Counted from the first letter of the stretch, positions 17,049-26,910 are shown. The stretch: 36,771 nt of DNA from an alpha proteobacterium MED-G10 (GCA_002457065.1 NTKR01000007.1:1-36771); one strand, 5' to 3'. Numbers and translations: made by a program. Notes: generated by a model from the sequence alone, not told the origin.

Positions 17049-17620
17049 TTATTCAACGCCCTAAAAACATATCTTGCTAACATATCTATCTCTGTATTTA
17101 AATAATCTCCTTCACGAGAATTTTTAAGAGACGTATTTTCCCAAGTGTAAGGAATAATGCTTAAAGAAAAAGAATTTTCTAAAACATTGTTAACGGTTAA
17201 AGAAATTCCATCTAATGAGATAGAACATTTAGGTGATAGAAATCTCATTATATCACTGTCAGTGTTTAATTCAAAAACCCATGAGTCAGTAAGTTTCTTT
17301 ATTTTTTTTACTTGTGATAATCCATCCACATGTCCAAAAACAAAATGTCCATTAATTTCATCACCAACCTTCAATGATTTTTCAATGTTAATTAAATCTC
17401 CTGTTTTATACTTCAAGAGATTGGTCTTTTGTATAGTTTCTGACGACAAATGAAAATTTAAAATATTTTTATTAATTTCTGAAACAGTCAAGCATACTCC
17501 TGAGCAACTTATTGAGTCACCAAGATTAATATCTTTAATTTCAGATTTTATGGATAAAAGGCTTTTTTTCTCATCAAAACCGGAAATTTCACCTAAATTC
17601 ATTATTATTCCAGAAAACAT
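17045..17620 (-). CDS. ribE: Riboflavin synthase
   Basis: Makes riboflavin by dismutation of two lumazine molecules. The 191 residues form the two tandem lumazine-binding barrels of the alpha-type enzyme. The first starts MFSGIIMNLGEI and has GDSISCSGVCLTVSEI and GHFVFGHVDG. The second has SISLDGISLTVNNV and SIIPYTWENTSL. The repeated S-x-DG/SG-x-SLTV pattern identifies the two copies. ATG at 17620 is 17 bp after ribD. Confidence 0.96.
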   Translation of the reverse strand: MFSGIIMNLGEISGFDEKKSLLSIKSEIKDINLGDSISCSGVCLTVSEINKNILNFHLSSETIQKTNLLKYKTGDLINIEKSLKVGDEINGHFVFGHVDGLSQVKKIKKLTDSWVFELNTDSDIMRFLSPKCSISLDGISLTVNNVLENSFSLSIIPYTWENTSLKNSREGDYLNTEIDMLARYVFRALNK

Positions 17621-17637
17621 AGTTATTTAACAACCTT

Positions 17638-18750
17638 TCAACATTTATATATTTCTAAAGAATCATTACCAAATCTTTTTGTCTCAAGTTTAAAAAGTTT
17701 GAGAACAGACGAGTCAGTTTTCTTTTCAAGAGCTTTCGTACCATTAGAACCAGAAAAAAAATTACTTCTAAAGATATACACTTGATCAAACAATCTTTGA
17801 TTAAAAAATGAGCTGAAAATTTCACCCCCACCTTCAACTAACAAATTAGTAACACCTAAATTAGATAGTTTTTTTAAAATTTCTTTAAGGTTAAAATCAT
17901 TTTTGGAAAAAGAAATTACTTCTACTTTTTTATCCTCATATCTTTTTAGTTTCTTCTTATCAAAAACATTTGAAAAAATAATTGTTCTATATTCCTCACA
18001 ATCTAGAAAAATTTTTGAATTAATATTTAAATCAAGTTTTTTATTTAAAATAATTCTTATTGGTGAATTTTTCAAAAAGCTAGATGATTTGCATTTAAGA
18101 ACGCAATTATCAATTTTTACTGTTTTCGAACCAACCAGTATAGCATCAACTTCAGACCTAAGACTATCGGAATAAGCATCTGATAGCTGATTTGTGATTT
18201 TGGTCCTTTTATTCTTTTTTGTAGATATATAACCATCAATCGTCATTGCTAATTTAAGAATTACTTTTGGTCTTCTTTGTGTTCTATTTAGAATATATCC
18301 TTGGTAAAAATCTGAACCTAATTCTTTTAGTACATCTGACTTTACATGAATATTATTTTTAAGAAGCTTTTTCTTCCCTTTTCCATTTACTCTGGGGTCA
18401 GGATCTCTTAGAGAAAAAATAACACGATCAATTCTTTTGGAATTCAGAATTTTAGAAACACAAGATTCATCCCTACCATTATGACAACAAGGCTCTAAAG
18501 TAGAATAGAGAGAGTAAATTTTATTTTTTCTAAATTTGACATTTTCAATAGCATTGGATTCAGCGTGAGGACGTCCTGTAAAGCTAGTGAAACCAAAAGA
18601 AATGATCCTATTATCTTTAAAAGATTTATTTGATTCTACCAAAATTGAAAAAACAGGAGGATTAGGAAATGAAGAACCTAAAATTTTTTTTAGATAAATC
18701 AATGAAATGTTTATATAAGTTTTATCTAAGTTAGAAGTCAGATCATTCAT
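17638..18750 (-). CDS. ribD: Bifunctional pyrimidine deaminase/reductase RibD
   Basis: Second and third steps of riboflavin synthesis: deamination, then NADPH reduction of the ribosylamino side chain. The N-terminal deaminase (about 1-150) has the zinc site [10 protein letters not shown] (HAE) and [12 protein letters not shown], giving His, Cys, Cys and the catalytic Glu. The C-terminal reductase (about 155-370) begins [17 protein letters not shown] and has the [14 protein letters not shown] segment. The substrate loop GRDESC replaces the more usual GRTPPC. At the N-terminus the family start (an AL-A fold before PNP) is shortened to [18 protein letters not shown] at 18750, 8 bp inside nrdR. 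Confidence 0.95.
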   Translation of the reverse strand: MNDLTSNLDKTYINISLIYLKKILGSSFPNPPVFSILVESNKSFKDNRIISFGFTSFTGRPHAESNAIENVKFRKNKIYSLYSTLEPCCHNGRDESCVSKILNSKRIDRVIFSLRDPDPRVNGKGKKKLLKNNIHVKSDVLKELGSDFYQGYILNRTQRRPKVILKLAMTIDGYISTKKNKRTKITNQLSDAYSDSLRSEVDAILVGSKTVKIDNCVLKCKSSSFLKNSPIRIILNKKLDLNINSKIFLDCEEYRTIIFSNVFDKKKLKRYEDKKVEVISFSKNDFNLKEILKKLSNLGVTNLLVEGGGEIFSSFFNQRLFDQVYIFRSNFFSGSNGTKALEKKTDSSVLKLFKLETKRFGNDSLEIYKC

Positions 18751-19204
18751 TCTTCAAATTCAAATTATTATCGATAAACTTTCTAAAATCATCAGTTTCT
18801 TGAAAATCTTTGTAAACTGAGGCAAATCTTAAATAAGCAACTCTGTCAAGCTCTTTTAACGCATCCATAACAAGTTCACCTACAACCTTTGATGGGATTT
18901 CTGTTTCACCAGAACTCTCTAACCTTCTTTGAATACTGTTTGTAATTAACTCAATTTGATCAGGTTCGACAGGTCTTTTTCTGCAGGATATATTTATTGA
19001 TCTTACTAGTTTCTCTCTGTCAAAAACGACTCTGGAATCATCCTTTTTAATTATCATAAGTTCTCTTAACTGAACTCTCTCGAATGTTGTGAACCGGGCT
19101 GCGCAAGCTGGACATTGCCTCCTACGCCTTATGGCACTGTTGTCCTCAGATGGTCTAGAATCTTTCACCTGAGTTTCATCGTGACCACAAAAAGGACAAC
19201 GCAT
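18743..19204 (-). CDS. nrdR: Transcriptional repressor NrdR
   Basis: Repressor of ribonucleotide reductase genes that senses dATP/ATP. The 153 residues start with a zinc ribbon: CPFC at 3-6 and CPAC at 31-34, with the basic RRRRQC between them. An ATP-cone domain follows (about 45-140), with [21 protein letters not shown]. Size and layout are standard. It lies between glyA and ribD, its usual place in alphaproteobacteria. The target NrdR boxes would be elsewhere; no ribonucleotide reductase gene is in the window. Confidence 0.98.
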   Translation of the reverse strand: MRCPFCGHDETQVKDSRPSEDNSAIRRRRQCPACAARFTTFERVQLRELMIIKKDDSRVVFDREKLVRSINISCRKRPVEPDQIELITNSIQRRLESSGETEIPSKVVGELVMDALKELDRVAYLRFASVYKDFQETDDFRKFIDNNLNLKNE

Positions 19205-19219
19205 TTGGTTTATCTCCTA

Positions 19220-20503
19220 TTAGATTACAGCACTATAAATTGGAAACTTGTCGCAAAGATTTTTAACTTTAACTTTAACTTCGTTTTCGATTGCTGAATT
19301 ATCATCAGGATTTTTAGATAACCCATCAAGCACATCACCAATAAGATTACCAATCAATCTAAATTCATCTTCTCCAAACCCTCTACTTGTACCAGCAGGA
19401 GATCCTAACCTAATTCCAGATGTAACAAAAGGACTCTCAGGGTCAAAAGGCACTCCATTTTTATTACAAGTTATTCCTGCATTTTCTAGAGATCTTTCTG
19501 CAGCCTTACCTGTAAGTTTTTTTGGTCTTAAATCAACTAGTACCAGGTGTGTATCTGTGCCCCCAGAAACCACTGCTAAACCTCTTTCTAACATCACGTC
19601 AGACAAGATCTTGGAGTTATTAATAACGGAGTTGATATAATTTTTAAAATTCGGCTTCAACGCCTCACCAAAAGCTACAGCTTTAGCACAAATTACGTGC
19701 ATTAAAGGGCCACCTTGTAGACCTGGAAATACAGCTGAATTTATTTTTTTTGCGTGATCAGCATTATTTGTCAAAACTATCCCTCCCCTTGGTCCGCGAA
19801 GCGTTTTATGTGTAGTGGATGTTACAACATCAGCATATTCAAGTGGGTTAGGATAAAAACCAGTTGCTACTAAACCAGCAAAGTGAGCCATATCAACCAG
19901 GAGTAGTGCACCAACTTTATCTGCTATCTCTTTGAATTTTTTAAAGTCTATTATCCTTGGATATGCCGATCCACCAGCAATAACAAGCTTTGGTTTGTGC
20001 TCAAGTGCAAGATTTTCAACCTCATCATAATCAATTAAAGCGGTGTCTTCTTTAACACCATATTGAACAGCATTAAACCATTTGCCTGATTCGTTAGGGG
20101 GTGCACCATGGGTAAGGTGCCCACCAGCAGCCAGTGACATACCCATAATAGTATCACCAGGCTTTAGAAGAGCTAGAAATACTGCCTGATTTGCTTGCGA
20201 TCCAGAATGAACTTGGACATTTGCAAAGTCAGCACTAAAAAGCTTTTTTATCCTATCAATACATAAGTCCTCAACAACATCAACGTGTTCGCATCCACCG
20301 TAATATCTTTTACCAGAATAACCCTCGGCATATTTATTAGTAAGTATTGTACCCTGTGCTTCAAGAACTGCTTTTGAAACAATGTTCTCTGAAGCTATCA
20401 ACTCAATTTGGTCATTTTGTCTGTGGTACTCCTTCTCGATAGCTTCGAGAATAGTTGGATCTGTTTGTGTTAAGCTACTTTCAAAAAATGTTTGTCCTGT
20501 CAT
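19220..20503 (-). CDS. glyA: Serine hydroxymethyltransferase
   Basis: PLP enzyme interconverting serine and glycine with tetrahydrofolate as one-carbon carrier. The 427-residue sequence is strongly conserved: [17 protein letters not shown] near the start, [20 protein letters not shown] and [13 protein letters not shown] with the PLP Lys at 233. It is one of the least AT-skewed proteins here, as expected of a highly expressed enzyme. A strong Shine-Dalgarno (AAGGGAG, minus strand, 20516-20510) lies 6 nt before the ATG and overlaps the rpiB stop. It links to the serine-glyoxylate module at 29327-32847 through glycine and serine. Confidence 0.98.
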   Translation of the reverse strand: MTGQTFFESSLTQTDPTILEAIEKEYHRQNDQIELIASENIVSKAVLEAQGTILTNKYAEGYSGKRYYGGCEHVDVVEDLCIDRIKKLFSADFANVQVHSGSQANQAVFLALLKPGDTIMGMSLAAGGHLTHGAPPNESGKWFNAVQYGVKEDTALIDYDEVENLALEHKPKLVIAGGSAYPRIIDFKKFKEIADKVGALLLVDMAHFAGLVATGFYPNPLEYADVVTSTTHKTLRGPRGGIVLTNNADHAKKINSAVFPGLQGGPLMHVICAKAVAFGEALKPNFKNYINSVINNSKILSDVMLERGLAVVSGGTDTHLVLVDLRPKKLTGKAAERSLENAGITCNKNGVPFDPESPFVTSGIRLGSPAGTSRGFGEDEFRLIGNLIGDVLDGLSKNPDDNSAIENEVKVKVKNLCDKFPIYSAVI

Positions 20504-20515
20504 AAAAAACTCCCT

Positions 20516-20968
20516 TTATATATTTACATCATTGAACTTGTCAAGTCTAGCCTGATGTCGATTACCTTCGAATTTAGATTTAAAAAACATAATAAAACAT
20601 TTAATAGCTTCTTCATAAGAAATCAACCTAGAACCTAAAACCAAAATATTTGCATCATTGTGTTCTCTTGATAATCTGGCCATTTCTTCATTTAAACACA
20701 GCGCAGCTCTAATATTCTTATGCCTATTTGCAACCATAGACATTCCTAAACCACTTCCACAAATTAAAACGCCAAATTTTAATTTTTCATCAATTTTTCT
20801 TTTACACAATTCATTTGCAAAATCCGGATAATCAACAGATTTTTCAGAGAAAGTCCCTACATCTTTAAAATTATAACTCTTTTGAAAGTATTTCTTTATT
20901 TGTTTTTTTAACTCAAAACCAGCATGATCAGCACCTATAAGAATTTCTAACAATTTATTTCCTTTCAT
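20516..20968 (-). CDS. rpiB: Ribose-5-phosphate isomerase B
   Basis: Interconverts ribose 5-phosphate and ribulose 5-phosphate; ribulose 5-phosphate is also the RibB substrate. The 150 residues show the RpiB pattern: IGADHAGFELK at about 11-21, VDYPDFA, LICGSGLGMSM with catalytic Cys70, and REHNDANILVLGSR with His103. Two starts are possible. The ATG at 20968 overlaps the symporter end by 14 bp. The TTG at 20953, preceded by AAGGA 7 nt upstream, would give the shorter leader typical of the family and remove the overlap. Either way it is directly upstream of glyA, which is common in alphaproteobacteria. Confidence 0.94.
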   Translation of the reverse strand: MKGNKLLEILIGADHAGFELKKQIKKYFQKSYNFKDVGTFSEKSVDYPDFANELCKRKIDEKLKFGVLICGSGLGMSMVANRHKNIRAALCLNEEMARLSREHNDANILVLGSRLISYEEAIKCFIMFFKSKFEGNRHQARLDKFNDVNI

Positions 20969-22373
20969 TTTTTAAGTCATTTTTCAATCTAGAGGATAAA
21001 AAATAAAGACCTATGATATTCGGAATTGACATTGCAAAAATCATTGAATCTGAGAAATTAATTACACTACCTAGATTCATTGAAGTACCTACAATAGTAA
21101 AAGACAAAAAAATCAATTTAAAAGAATATTTACTCCAATTACTTAGTCCAAAAATAAATGTCCAACATCTCAATCCATAATAGGACCAGGTAATTAAAGT
21201 TGAAATGGCAAAAAGAGTTATTGCTACAGCTAGAATTGAAGGAAACCAACTAAAATACGATTCAAACGCTCTAGAAGTCATTTCAACACCTTGAATTCCA
21301 GCAGAGTCTTTGTAAACTCCTGTAATGATTATTGTCATAGCTGTCATTGAGCAAACTATAATTGTATCCACTACAGGCGAAAGAAGAGACATAAAACCAG
21401 TATTTAAATGATTGTCACTTTTTGCTGGCGCGTAAGCAATTGGTGCACTCCCTATTCCAGATTCATTTGAAAAAACGGCTCTTTTAACACCAGCAATCAT
21501 TGAACCTAAAACACCCCCAGTTGTTGCTTCAAAACTAAAAGCACTTTGAAATACTAAAAAAACTGCGTTAGGAATTTTTTCAAAGTTGGATATTATTATT
21601 AACAAACAGGAAAAAACATAGATTACACCCATAACTGGAACTAATCTTTCAGTGACCTTTCCTATTGATTTTATCCCACCGATAATAATAGCTCCTACTA
21701 CAATGGCAAATATTGTTCCACCTAACCAGCCCTTTTGGAAAAACGGACTTTCAACACCGCCTGTTGCAACAACAATTTGTTGAAATGCTTGATTTGCTTG
21801 GAACATATTGCCCCCACCAAAAGAACCTCCTATACAACAAACGGCAAAGAAGTAGGCCAGGAAAATTCCAATTTTTGGTAATCCACATTCACTCAAACCT
21901 GTAGAGAGATATCTTATTGCCCCTCCTGAAACGGTTCCATCTTTATGAATTATTCTATATTTATGCCCAAGACTAACCTCGACAAATTTTAGAGTCATAC
22001 CAAAAAAAGCAGTTACTATCATCCATAGCATTGCCCCAGGGCCACCTAAAGAAATTGCTACAGCAACACCTGCAATATTTCCTAAACCAATAGTTCCCGA
22101 CATAGCCGCAGTAAAGGATTGAAAGTGGGTTATCTCTCCCGGATGATTGGGATTATCATATTTACCAAATGCAACATTTATAGCTCTTTTAAAATAACGA
22201 ACATTCAGAAAATTGAAATAAAATGTAAAAAATAAACTTGCAATCAGTAACCAACACACAATGTATGGCACATCTGAGCCAAGTAATGAAAAACTATCAA
22301 AAATAAAATTTGTAATAGAATCTGAAACTGGTTTCAAAGTTTCGTCAATTTTTTTGTCTATAGTATCGTTCAT
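20955..22373 (-). CDS. Alanine/glycine:cation symporter (AGCS family)
   Basis: Inner-membrane Na+ or H+ symporter for alanine or glycine, 472 residues with about 10-11 hydrophobic segments. The AGCS signature is clear in GTIGLGNIAGVAVAISLGGPGAMLWM (about 93-118), together with the later FSNESGIGSAPIAYAPAK loop. A 50-residue N-terminal stretch precedes the first strong membrane pair and carries many charges. It lies in the rpiB-glyA gene run. Glycine or alanine uptake next to serine hydroxymethyltransferase would be sensible, but the substrate cannot be read from the sequence. ATG at 22373, 27 bp after bioA. Confidence 0.9.
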   Translation of the reverse strand: MNDTIDKKIDETLKPVSDSITNFIFDSFSLLGSDVPYIVCWLLIASLFFTFYFNFLNVRYFKRAINVAFGKYDNPNHPGEITHFQSFTAAMSGTIGLGNIAGVAVAISLGGPGAMLWMIVTAFFGMTLKFVEVSLGHKYRIIHKDGTVSGGAIRYLSTGLSECGLPKIGIFLAYFFAVCCIGGSFGGGNMFQANQAFQQIVVATGGVESPFFQKGWLGGTIFAIVVGAIIIGGIKSIGKVTERLVPVMGVIYVFSCLLIIISNFEKIPNAVFLVFQSAFSFEATTGGVLGSMIAGVKRAVFSNESGIGSAPIAYAPAKSDNHLNTGFMSLLSPVVDTIIVCSMTAMTIIITGVYKDSAGIQGVEMTSRAFESYFSWFPSILAVAITLFAISTLITWSYYGLRCWTFIFGLSNWSKYSFKLIFLSFTIVGTSMNLGSVINFSDSMIFAMSIPNIIGLYFLSSRLKNDLKNERK

Positions 22374-22400
22374 CGAAGTAATTTGTTTTTTTGTATGAAA

Positions 22401-23705
22401 TCACATTAATATGTCAATTATTTTTTTATAACATTCCTTTAATGTTTCTTCCTTAATACAATATGGTGGCATCAAATATATAGTATTTCCAAGAGGTCTT
22501 AATAACAAACCATTTTCTAAAAATTTTTTTTTTATTTTTTGGGTATCACTCGAACCATAATCTTTACTAATCTTATTAAAGTCAAACGCTGCAATGCTTC
22601 CTAGGATTCTTGTTTTTGATACATTACAATTATTTCTAAGCTTGTGTATAAATTCTTTGTGAATCTCAGAAATAATTGAAATCTTTTTTAATGTGTTTTC
22701 TTTGTTAAATAAATTAATTGATGTCAATGCAGCTGAACAAGCAATCGGATTTGCCGAAAAAGAATGCCCATGTAAAAAGCTTTTTTTTATGTCACCTCCA
22801 AGAAATTCGTTATGAATTTTTTCACTAAAAATTGTTGCAGCCAGAGGAATATATCCTCCTGTCATTGATTTCGCCAAACACATAATATCTGGCTTATTTT
22901 TTAAATAATCAGCAGCAAACATTTTTCCAGTTCTTCCAAATCCAGTCATTACCTCATCAAAGATTATAATTACACCTGCGTCTCTAAATTTTTTAAGCAT
23001 ACTGTCAAAAAATTCTTTTCTACAAACTTTCATCCCTCCAGCACCTTGAATAAGTGGCTCAAAAATTACAGCTGCAATATCTTCTTGATTTTTAGATAAA
23101 ACTTCATCCACTGTATTCAAAGACCGAATCTCTTCTTTCTCAAGGTCATTTTTTCCATCCCAATTATCTGGGAAAGGAATAAATATAGATTCTGAAATAA
23201 AATCTTTAAATGGTTTATAAAACCCAGAACTGTAGCCGACTGACATTGCTCCAAAAGTATCACCGTGATAACCACCTGACATTGAAACAAATTTTTTTTT
23301 TTTTTTTCCTAAGTTATACCAATATTGTATGGCAACTTTCATAGCAATTTCAACTGCAGTTGAACCATTGTCAGAATAAAAAACTCTCGAAAGATTACTT
23401 GGCAAAATTGAGATTAACTTTTCAGCTAAATTTACAGCTGGAGAATGCGTGAAGTCAGCAAAAAGAACTTGCTCTAATTTTTCTGATTGCATACTTATGC
23501 TTTGAACAATTTCTTTTCTGCAATGTCCGTGAATATTGACCCACCAAGATGAAATTAAATCTATATATTTTTTTCCATCTATATCTATTAAAATATCATC
23601 TTTTGCTTTTGTAATTACAATCGGATCGTAATCTTTATCAATCTTAGTAAAAGGATGCCATAAAAAATCTTTATCTTTTTTTTTGATATTTTTTTTTTCA
23701 CTCAT
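22401..23705 (-). CDS. bioA: Adenosylmethionine-8-amino-7-oxononanoate aminotransferase
   Basis: PLP aminotransferase that uses S-adenosylmethionine as amino donor to make 7,8-diaminopelargonate for biotin. The 434 residues carry the BioA-specific N-terminal LWHPFT at 15-20. They also have the SSWWVNIHGHC substrate region, SGGYHGDTFGAMS, IFDEVMTGFGRTG, and the PLP Lys279 in LAKSMTGGYIPLAA. The gene contains an uninterrupted 16-base A tract on the coding strand (23307-23292) encoding five Lys after Gly133, a possible slippage site. It overlaps bioD by 4 bp. Confidence 0.97.
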   Translation of the reverse strand: MSEKKNIKKKDKDFLWHPFTKIDKDYDPIVITKAKDDILIDIDGKKYIDLISSWWVNIHGHCRKEIVQSISMQSEKLEQVLFADFTHSPAVNLAEKLISILPSNLSRVFYSDNGSTAVEIAMKVAIQYWYNLGKKKKKFVSMSGGYHGDTFGAMSVGYSSGFYKPFKDFISESIFIPFPDNWDGKNDLEKEEIRSLNTVDEVLSKNQEDIAAVIFEPLIQGAGGMKVCRKEFFDSMLKKFRDAGVIIIFDEVMTGFGRTGKMFAADYLKNKPDIMCLAKSMTGGYIPLAATIFSEKIHNEFLGGDIKKSFLHGHSFSANPIACSAALTSINLFNKENTLKKISIISEIHKEFIHKLRNNCNVSKTRILGSIAAFDFNKISKDYGSSDTQKIKKKFLENGLLLRPLGNTIYLMPPYCIKEETLKECYKKIIDILM

Positions 23706-24346
23706 TTTATGTTCAAAAGTCTTGTAAAATTATCAATACTTTTCCTAGTTATTTTTCCTACCATTGGAACTATTCCAATAATTTTAATTTTTTTTTTTAA
23801 AATTCTTTCACCAAATAATTTTATCGTCTTGATTGTTTTCTCACGTTTATTCCCAATAAATATTATTCCGCAAAAATTAATTTTTTTTTCTTTTATAATC
23901 TGAATCGACATTAAAGTATGATTAATTGTCCCCAAAGATGTTTTTGCAACAAGGATTAATGGTAAATTAAATTTTTTTGCTACATCACTCATCAAATAAT
24001 TGTCGTTAACTGGAACTTGAAGCCCTCCAGCACCTTCTATTATAATTTTGTTATTTGTTTTTTCTTTTCTGATTTTAAGAAGTTCTTTTAGTTCAACTTT
24101 TTTATTTTCTTTCTGTGAAGCTATATTTGGACTTTCTGGTTTGTTAAAAAAGTATGACTCTGCAAAAATTTTTACTTTTGGACATAGTTTTTTTACAACA
24201 TCAGAATCTGTCTCACTCAAACTATTTTTCCCGCACTGAATTGGTTTAAAATAATCAGCACCTAATTTTTTTACTAGAACAGAGGAGATAATAGTTTTGC
24301 CTACATTAGTTCCAGTTCCTGAAATAAAAAATCCTTTAATCATCAT
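23702..24346 (-). CDS. bioD: Dethiobiotin synthetase
   Basis: ATP-dependent closure of the ureido ring to make dethiobiotin from diaminopelargonate and CO2. The 214-residue protein starts with the P-loop ISGTGTNVGKTIISS (about 8-22), has the conserved FKPIQCG segment with the substrate-contacting Lys, and the IIEGAGGLQVPVN motif at about 99-111. Two ATG codons are in tandem at 24346 and 24343. It is 3 bp after bioC and coupled to bioA by an ATGA overlap. Confidence 0.95.
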   Translation of the reverse strand: MMIKGFFISGTGTNVGKTIISSVLVKKLGADYFKPIQCGKNSLSETDSDVVKKLCPKVKIFAESYFFNKPESPNIASQKENKKVELKELLKIRKEKTNNKIIIEGAGGLQVPVNDNYLMSDVAKKFNLPLILVAKTSLGTINHTLMSIQIIKEKKINFCGIIFIGNKREKTIKTIKLFGERILKKKIKIIGIVPMVGKITRKSIDNFTRLLNIK

Positions 24347-24349
24347 TAA

Positions 24350-25102
24350 TTATATTTTTTTTATGAAAAAAAAACCAACATCATAATTAATTAATGTTTT
24401 TACAGTGATGTGTCTAAGAGAAAAAATATTACTTTTTTTCTTAATTAAACTTACATTGGCTCCTATTTTTTTTAGATTTAAAAAAAAATCAATTGGTCTA
24501 TTGTAAATCTCATTCAATGAAATTTGCTTTGAAAAAAGGTTATAATTTTCAGAACATATTATTTGTTTTATGTCATTATATTTTGGAAATTGATTTACTA
24601 ATGAAGAACAAAAGTTTTCTGCTTTATTTTTTTTCTTAAAACTAATCCTTAAAGAGTGAGGAATTGAGAAAATAAAAAAACTATTCTTTGATAAATTTAA
24701 AAGGATTTTTAAAATCAAATTTTTTATATTTTCAGACCAATGCATCGCCATATTTGAATAAATAAAATCATACTCATTATATCGGGAGAAGTTATCAAAA
24801 TCTGCAATTTCAAATGAAGCATTTTTATGAAGATTTTGACTTGATACCTTTTTTATCATTTCAGAGGATATGTCTAAAAGATGAATTTTTTCTATTTTTT
24901 TTAATTTTATTAATTCTTTTGTCATAAAACCAGAGCCACATCCTATTTCCAATGCATTAACTATCTGTAAATCACTATTATCAAGATTTTTAAAAAAGCT
25001 TATTAGTTGCTGACAAATTTTCTTTTGTATTTTTGCGTTTAAATCATAATTGTTTGATCCTCTGTCAAAAGATTTTGTGATGTTTTTTTTAAAACTTTTC
25101 AT
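24350..25102 (-). CDS. bioC: Malonyl-ACP O-methyltransferase BioC
   Basis: S-adenosylmethionine-dependent methyltransferase that masks malonyl-ACP so that fatty acid enzymes can build pimeloyl-ACP methyl ester. The 250 residues are a class I methyltransferase with motif I LEIGCGSGFMT at about 51-61, and HLLDISSEM and IYSNMAMHWSENI downstream. The MHW segment corresponds to the LQW of BioC proteins. The sequence is divergent and Lys-rich, so the name depends partly on its place between bioD and the esterase gene. Starts with MKSFKKNITKSFDRGSNNYD, the FxxxAxxYD-like leader of BioC. Confidence 0.88.
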   Translation of the reverse strand: MKSFKKNITKSFDRGSNNYDLNAKIQKKICQQLISFFKNLDNSDLQIVNALEIGCGSGFMTKELIKLKKIEKIHLLDISSEMIKKVSSQNLHKNASFEIADFDNFSRYNEYDFIYSNMAMHWSENIKNLILKILLNLSKNSFFIFSIPHSLRISFKKKNKAENFCSSLVNQFPKYNDIKQIICSENYNLFSKQISLNEIYNRPIDFFLNLKKIGANVSLIKKKSNIFSLRHITVKTLINYDVGFFFIKKI

Positions 25103-25767
25103 AAAGACCTATCTATAATGTAATTATAGATAATTTCTGAAGCTTTATAAGGCTCGAGAAGTGGAAATGCATGAGACCCTGAATCAATTAAAACATAATC
25201 AAAATCACTTCCCAGGAATTTTTTTAATTTACTTAGAGAAACATCGAATATTTTATCTCTCACAGCAAAAATATTTAAGGTTTTATTTTTAATTCTTAAA
25301 AATTCTTCTAAATTAGAATTATATCTTAAATTTTTTAAAGCATTTACTAATTTATCTTTATTAATTTTCTCAACTCCCAATTTCAATGAATTACTCAATC
25401 CACAGTTCCTATAAAACTTATTAAGAACTTCATTTGGTGAATCTTTTAATTTTTTTATCATCAAATCAAGAATAATTTTAGATTTCTCAGAATTTTTTTG
25501 GAACTTTAAGAAATTTGGAGCAGCAAAGAAGTTTACAAGTGCATAGCAATTCTCTTTTCTATCTAAGAACCAATTTAACCCATATGAATGGGTAACAAAA
25601 ATATTATTATTACCTCCGGTTATAGAATTTATTTTTTCTGATTCAAAAAAATTTAAGCTTATAAAGTTTATCGATCTAACTTTTTTTTTTCCTTCTAATA
25701 TTTTGCCAACTGGAAGCCAAAAACTCTCTTCAAAACCCCAACCGTGAACAAAATATAAATTAAACAT
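25099..25767 (-). CDS. Alpha/beta hydrolase, probable pimeloyl-ACP methyl ester esterase (BioH-like)
   Basis: A 222-residue alpha/beta hydrolase lying between bioF and bioC, the slot held by bioH in Pseudomonas and others. Visible features: oxyanion-loop segment VHGWGFEESFW (7-17), nucleophile elbow THSYG with Ser61, an Asp at 171 in AVRDKIFD, and His199 in SGSHAFPLLEP. Together these make a Ser-Asp-His triad. The elbow departs from GxSxG: Thr replaces the first Gly. The expected job is to free pimeloyl-ACP from its methyl ester after BioC-initiated elongation. It is too divergent for me to separate BioH, BioG, BioJ or another non-homologous replacement, so no symbol is given. Overlaps bioF by 1 bp and bioC by 4 bp. 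Confidence 0.78.
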   Translation of the reverse strand: MFNLYFVHGWGFEESFWLPVGKILEGKKKVRSINFISLNFFESEKINSITGGNNNIFVTHSYGLNWFLDRKENCYALVNFFAAPNFLKFQKNSEKSKIILDLMIKKLKDSPNEVLNKFYRNCGLSNSLKLGVEKINKDKLVNALKNLRYNSNLEEFLRIKNKTLNIFAVRDKIFDVSLSKLKKFLGSDFDYVLIDSGSHAFPLLEPYKASEIIYNYIIDRSL

Positions 25768-26900
25768 CAGATTAAATTTTTTAAAATTTCTAAAAATTGT
25801 CCTAGTTTCTTTCTTTTCATTGTAGCAGTAACTGACAACCTTATTCTCTCTTTACCTTTCATTACCGTTGGTGAGGTAATGGCTTTAACAAAATATCCAT
25901 TAGTCTCCAGATATTTTTTTAATTTTAAGCACATTTTTTCACTTTTTAAGATTAATGGGATGATATGAGAATCTGAATAACCTAAATCAATGCTCAAGTC
26001 AGAAAGATTTGTTCTTAAAAATTTTGAATTTTCCAAAATTTTTTTTCTTTCACTATTTAAGCTAGGCATTAGTTTTAAAGCTGCAAAAATTGATGCGTAA
26101 ACAGCGGGTGGAAGAGCTGTTGTATAAATTAAACCACTGCAAGAGTTGACTATTTTCTCTATAACCTTTCTTGACGCTGAAACAAAAGATCCAAAACATC
26201 CAAAACTTTTTCCAAAGGTTCCAACAATTATCTCCTTCTCATATTTTCCACTGGAAGAAATTCCTGCCCCTTTTTTTCCATAAATTCCAAGTGAATGAGC
26301 TTCATCAAGATATAAGAAAGCATTAAATTTTTTAGCAATAAATCTTAGATTTTCAATATCTATTGTATCCCCATCCATACTAAAAATAGTCTCAGTAATG
26401 ATGAACTTAGGTTTTTTTTTTTCTGATTTTTTTAAAAGAAATTCTAGATGGTTTAAATCTAAATGATTGTATCTGGCAATTTTTTGTCTTGTAAGATAGC
26501 AACCATAATTAATACTAGCATGATTTAATTTATCAGAAAATATTTGAACATCATTTCTCTGACCTACGTTGTTATTTGTTAACGCTGGAATAAGTGTGGA
26601 ATTCATTAAAAACCCTCCCGAAAAAATAAGGGATTTTTCTCTGCCTAAGAATTTACTAAGCAAACATTCAATTTCAGATATTTTTTCTAAATTTCCACTG
26701 ATAAGTCTTGATGAAGACAACCCTACTCCGAAAAGGTCAATCCATTTTTTTGATTCTGATATTAATTTCTTATTTTTTGATAAGCTTAAGTAATCATTGC
26801 TGGAAAAGTTGAATAATTTTTTTCCTGAAACAATTATTGAATCATAGTTCTTTTCTTTAATTCTGTTTTCAAAATTGACGTTTTGGAGTTGTCTTTTCAT
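25767..26900 (-). CDS. bioF: 8-amino-7-oxononanoate synthase
   Basis: PLP enzyme joining pimeloyl-ACP or -CoA with alanine. The 377 residues have the alpha-oxoamine synthase landmarks: NFSSNDYLSLSKN at 31-43, SSRLISGN, SMDGDTIDIENL, YLDEAHSLGIYGKKGAG around 197-213, and the PLP Lys231 in GTFGKSFGCFG. The N-terminus is short relative to E. coli BioF. First gene of the bio run, 71 bp from the divergent metY. A perfect TATAAT on its strand (26940-26935) is the best promoter hint, though no good -35 goes with it. Confidence 0.95.
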   Translation of the reverse strand: MKRQLQNVNFENRIKEKNYDSIIVSGKKLFNFSSNDYLSLSKNKKLISESKKWIDLFGVGLSSSRLISGNLEKISEIECLLSKFLGREKSLIFSGGFLMNSTLIPALTNNNVGQRNDVQIFSDKLNHASINYGCYLTRQKIARYNHLDLNHLEFLLKKSEKKKPKFIITETIFSMDGDTIDIENLRFIAKKFNAFLYLDEAHSLGIYGKKGAGISSSGKYEKEIIVGTFGKSFGCFGSFVSASRKVIEKIVNSCSGLIYTTALPPAVYASIFAALKLMPSLNSERKKILENSKFLRTNLSDLSIDLGYSDSHIIPLILKSEKMCLKLKKYLETNGYFVKAITSPTVMKGKERIRLSVTATMKRKKLGQFLEILKNLI

Positions 26901-26910
26901 TTTTTTATGT

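Noticed and set aside
19248-19640. 130-codon open frame on the + strand
   Set aside because: Antisense to glyA, which is highly conserved; no recognisable domain and no ribosome site.
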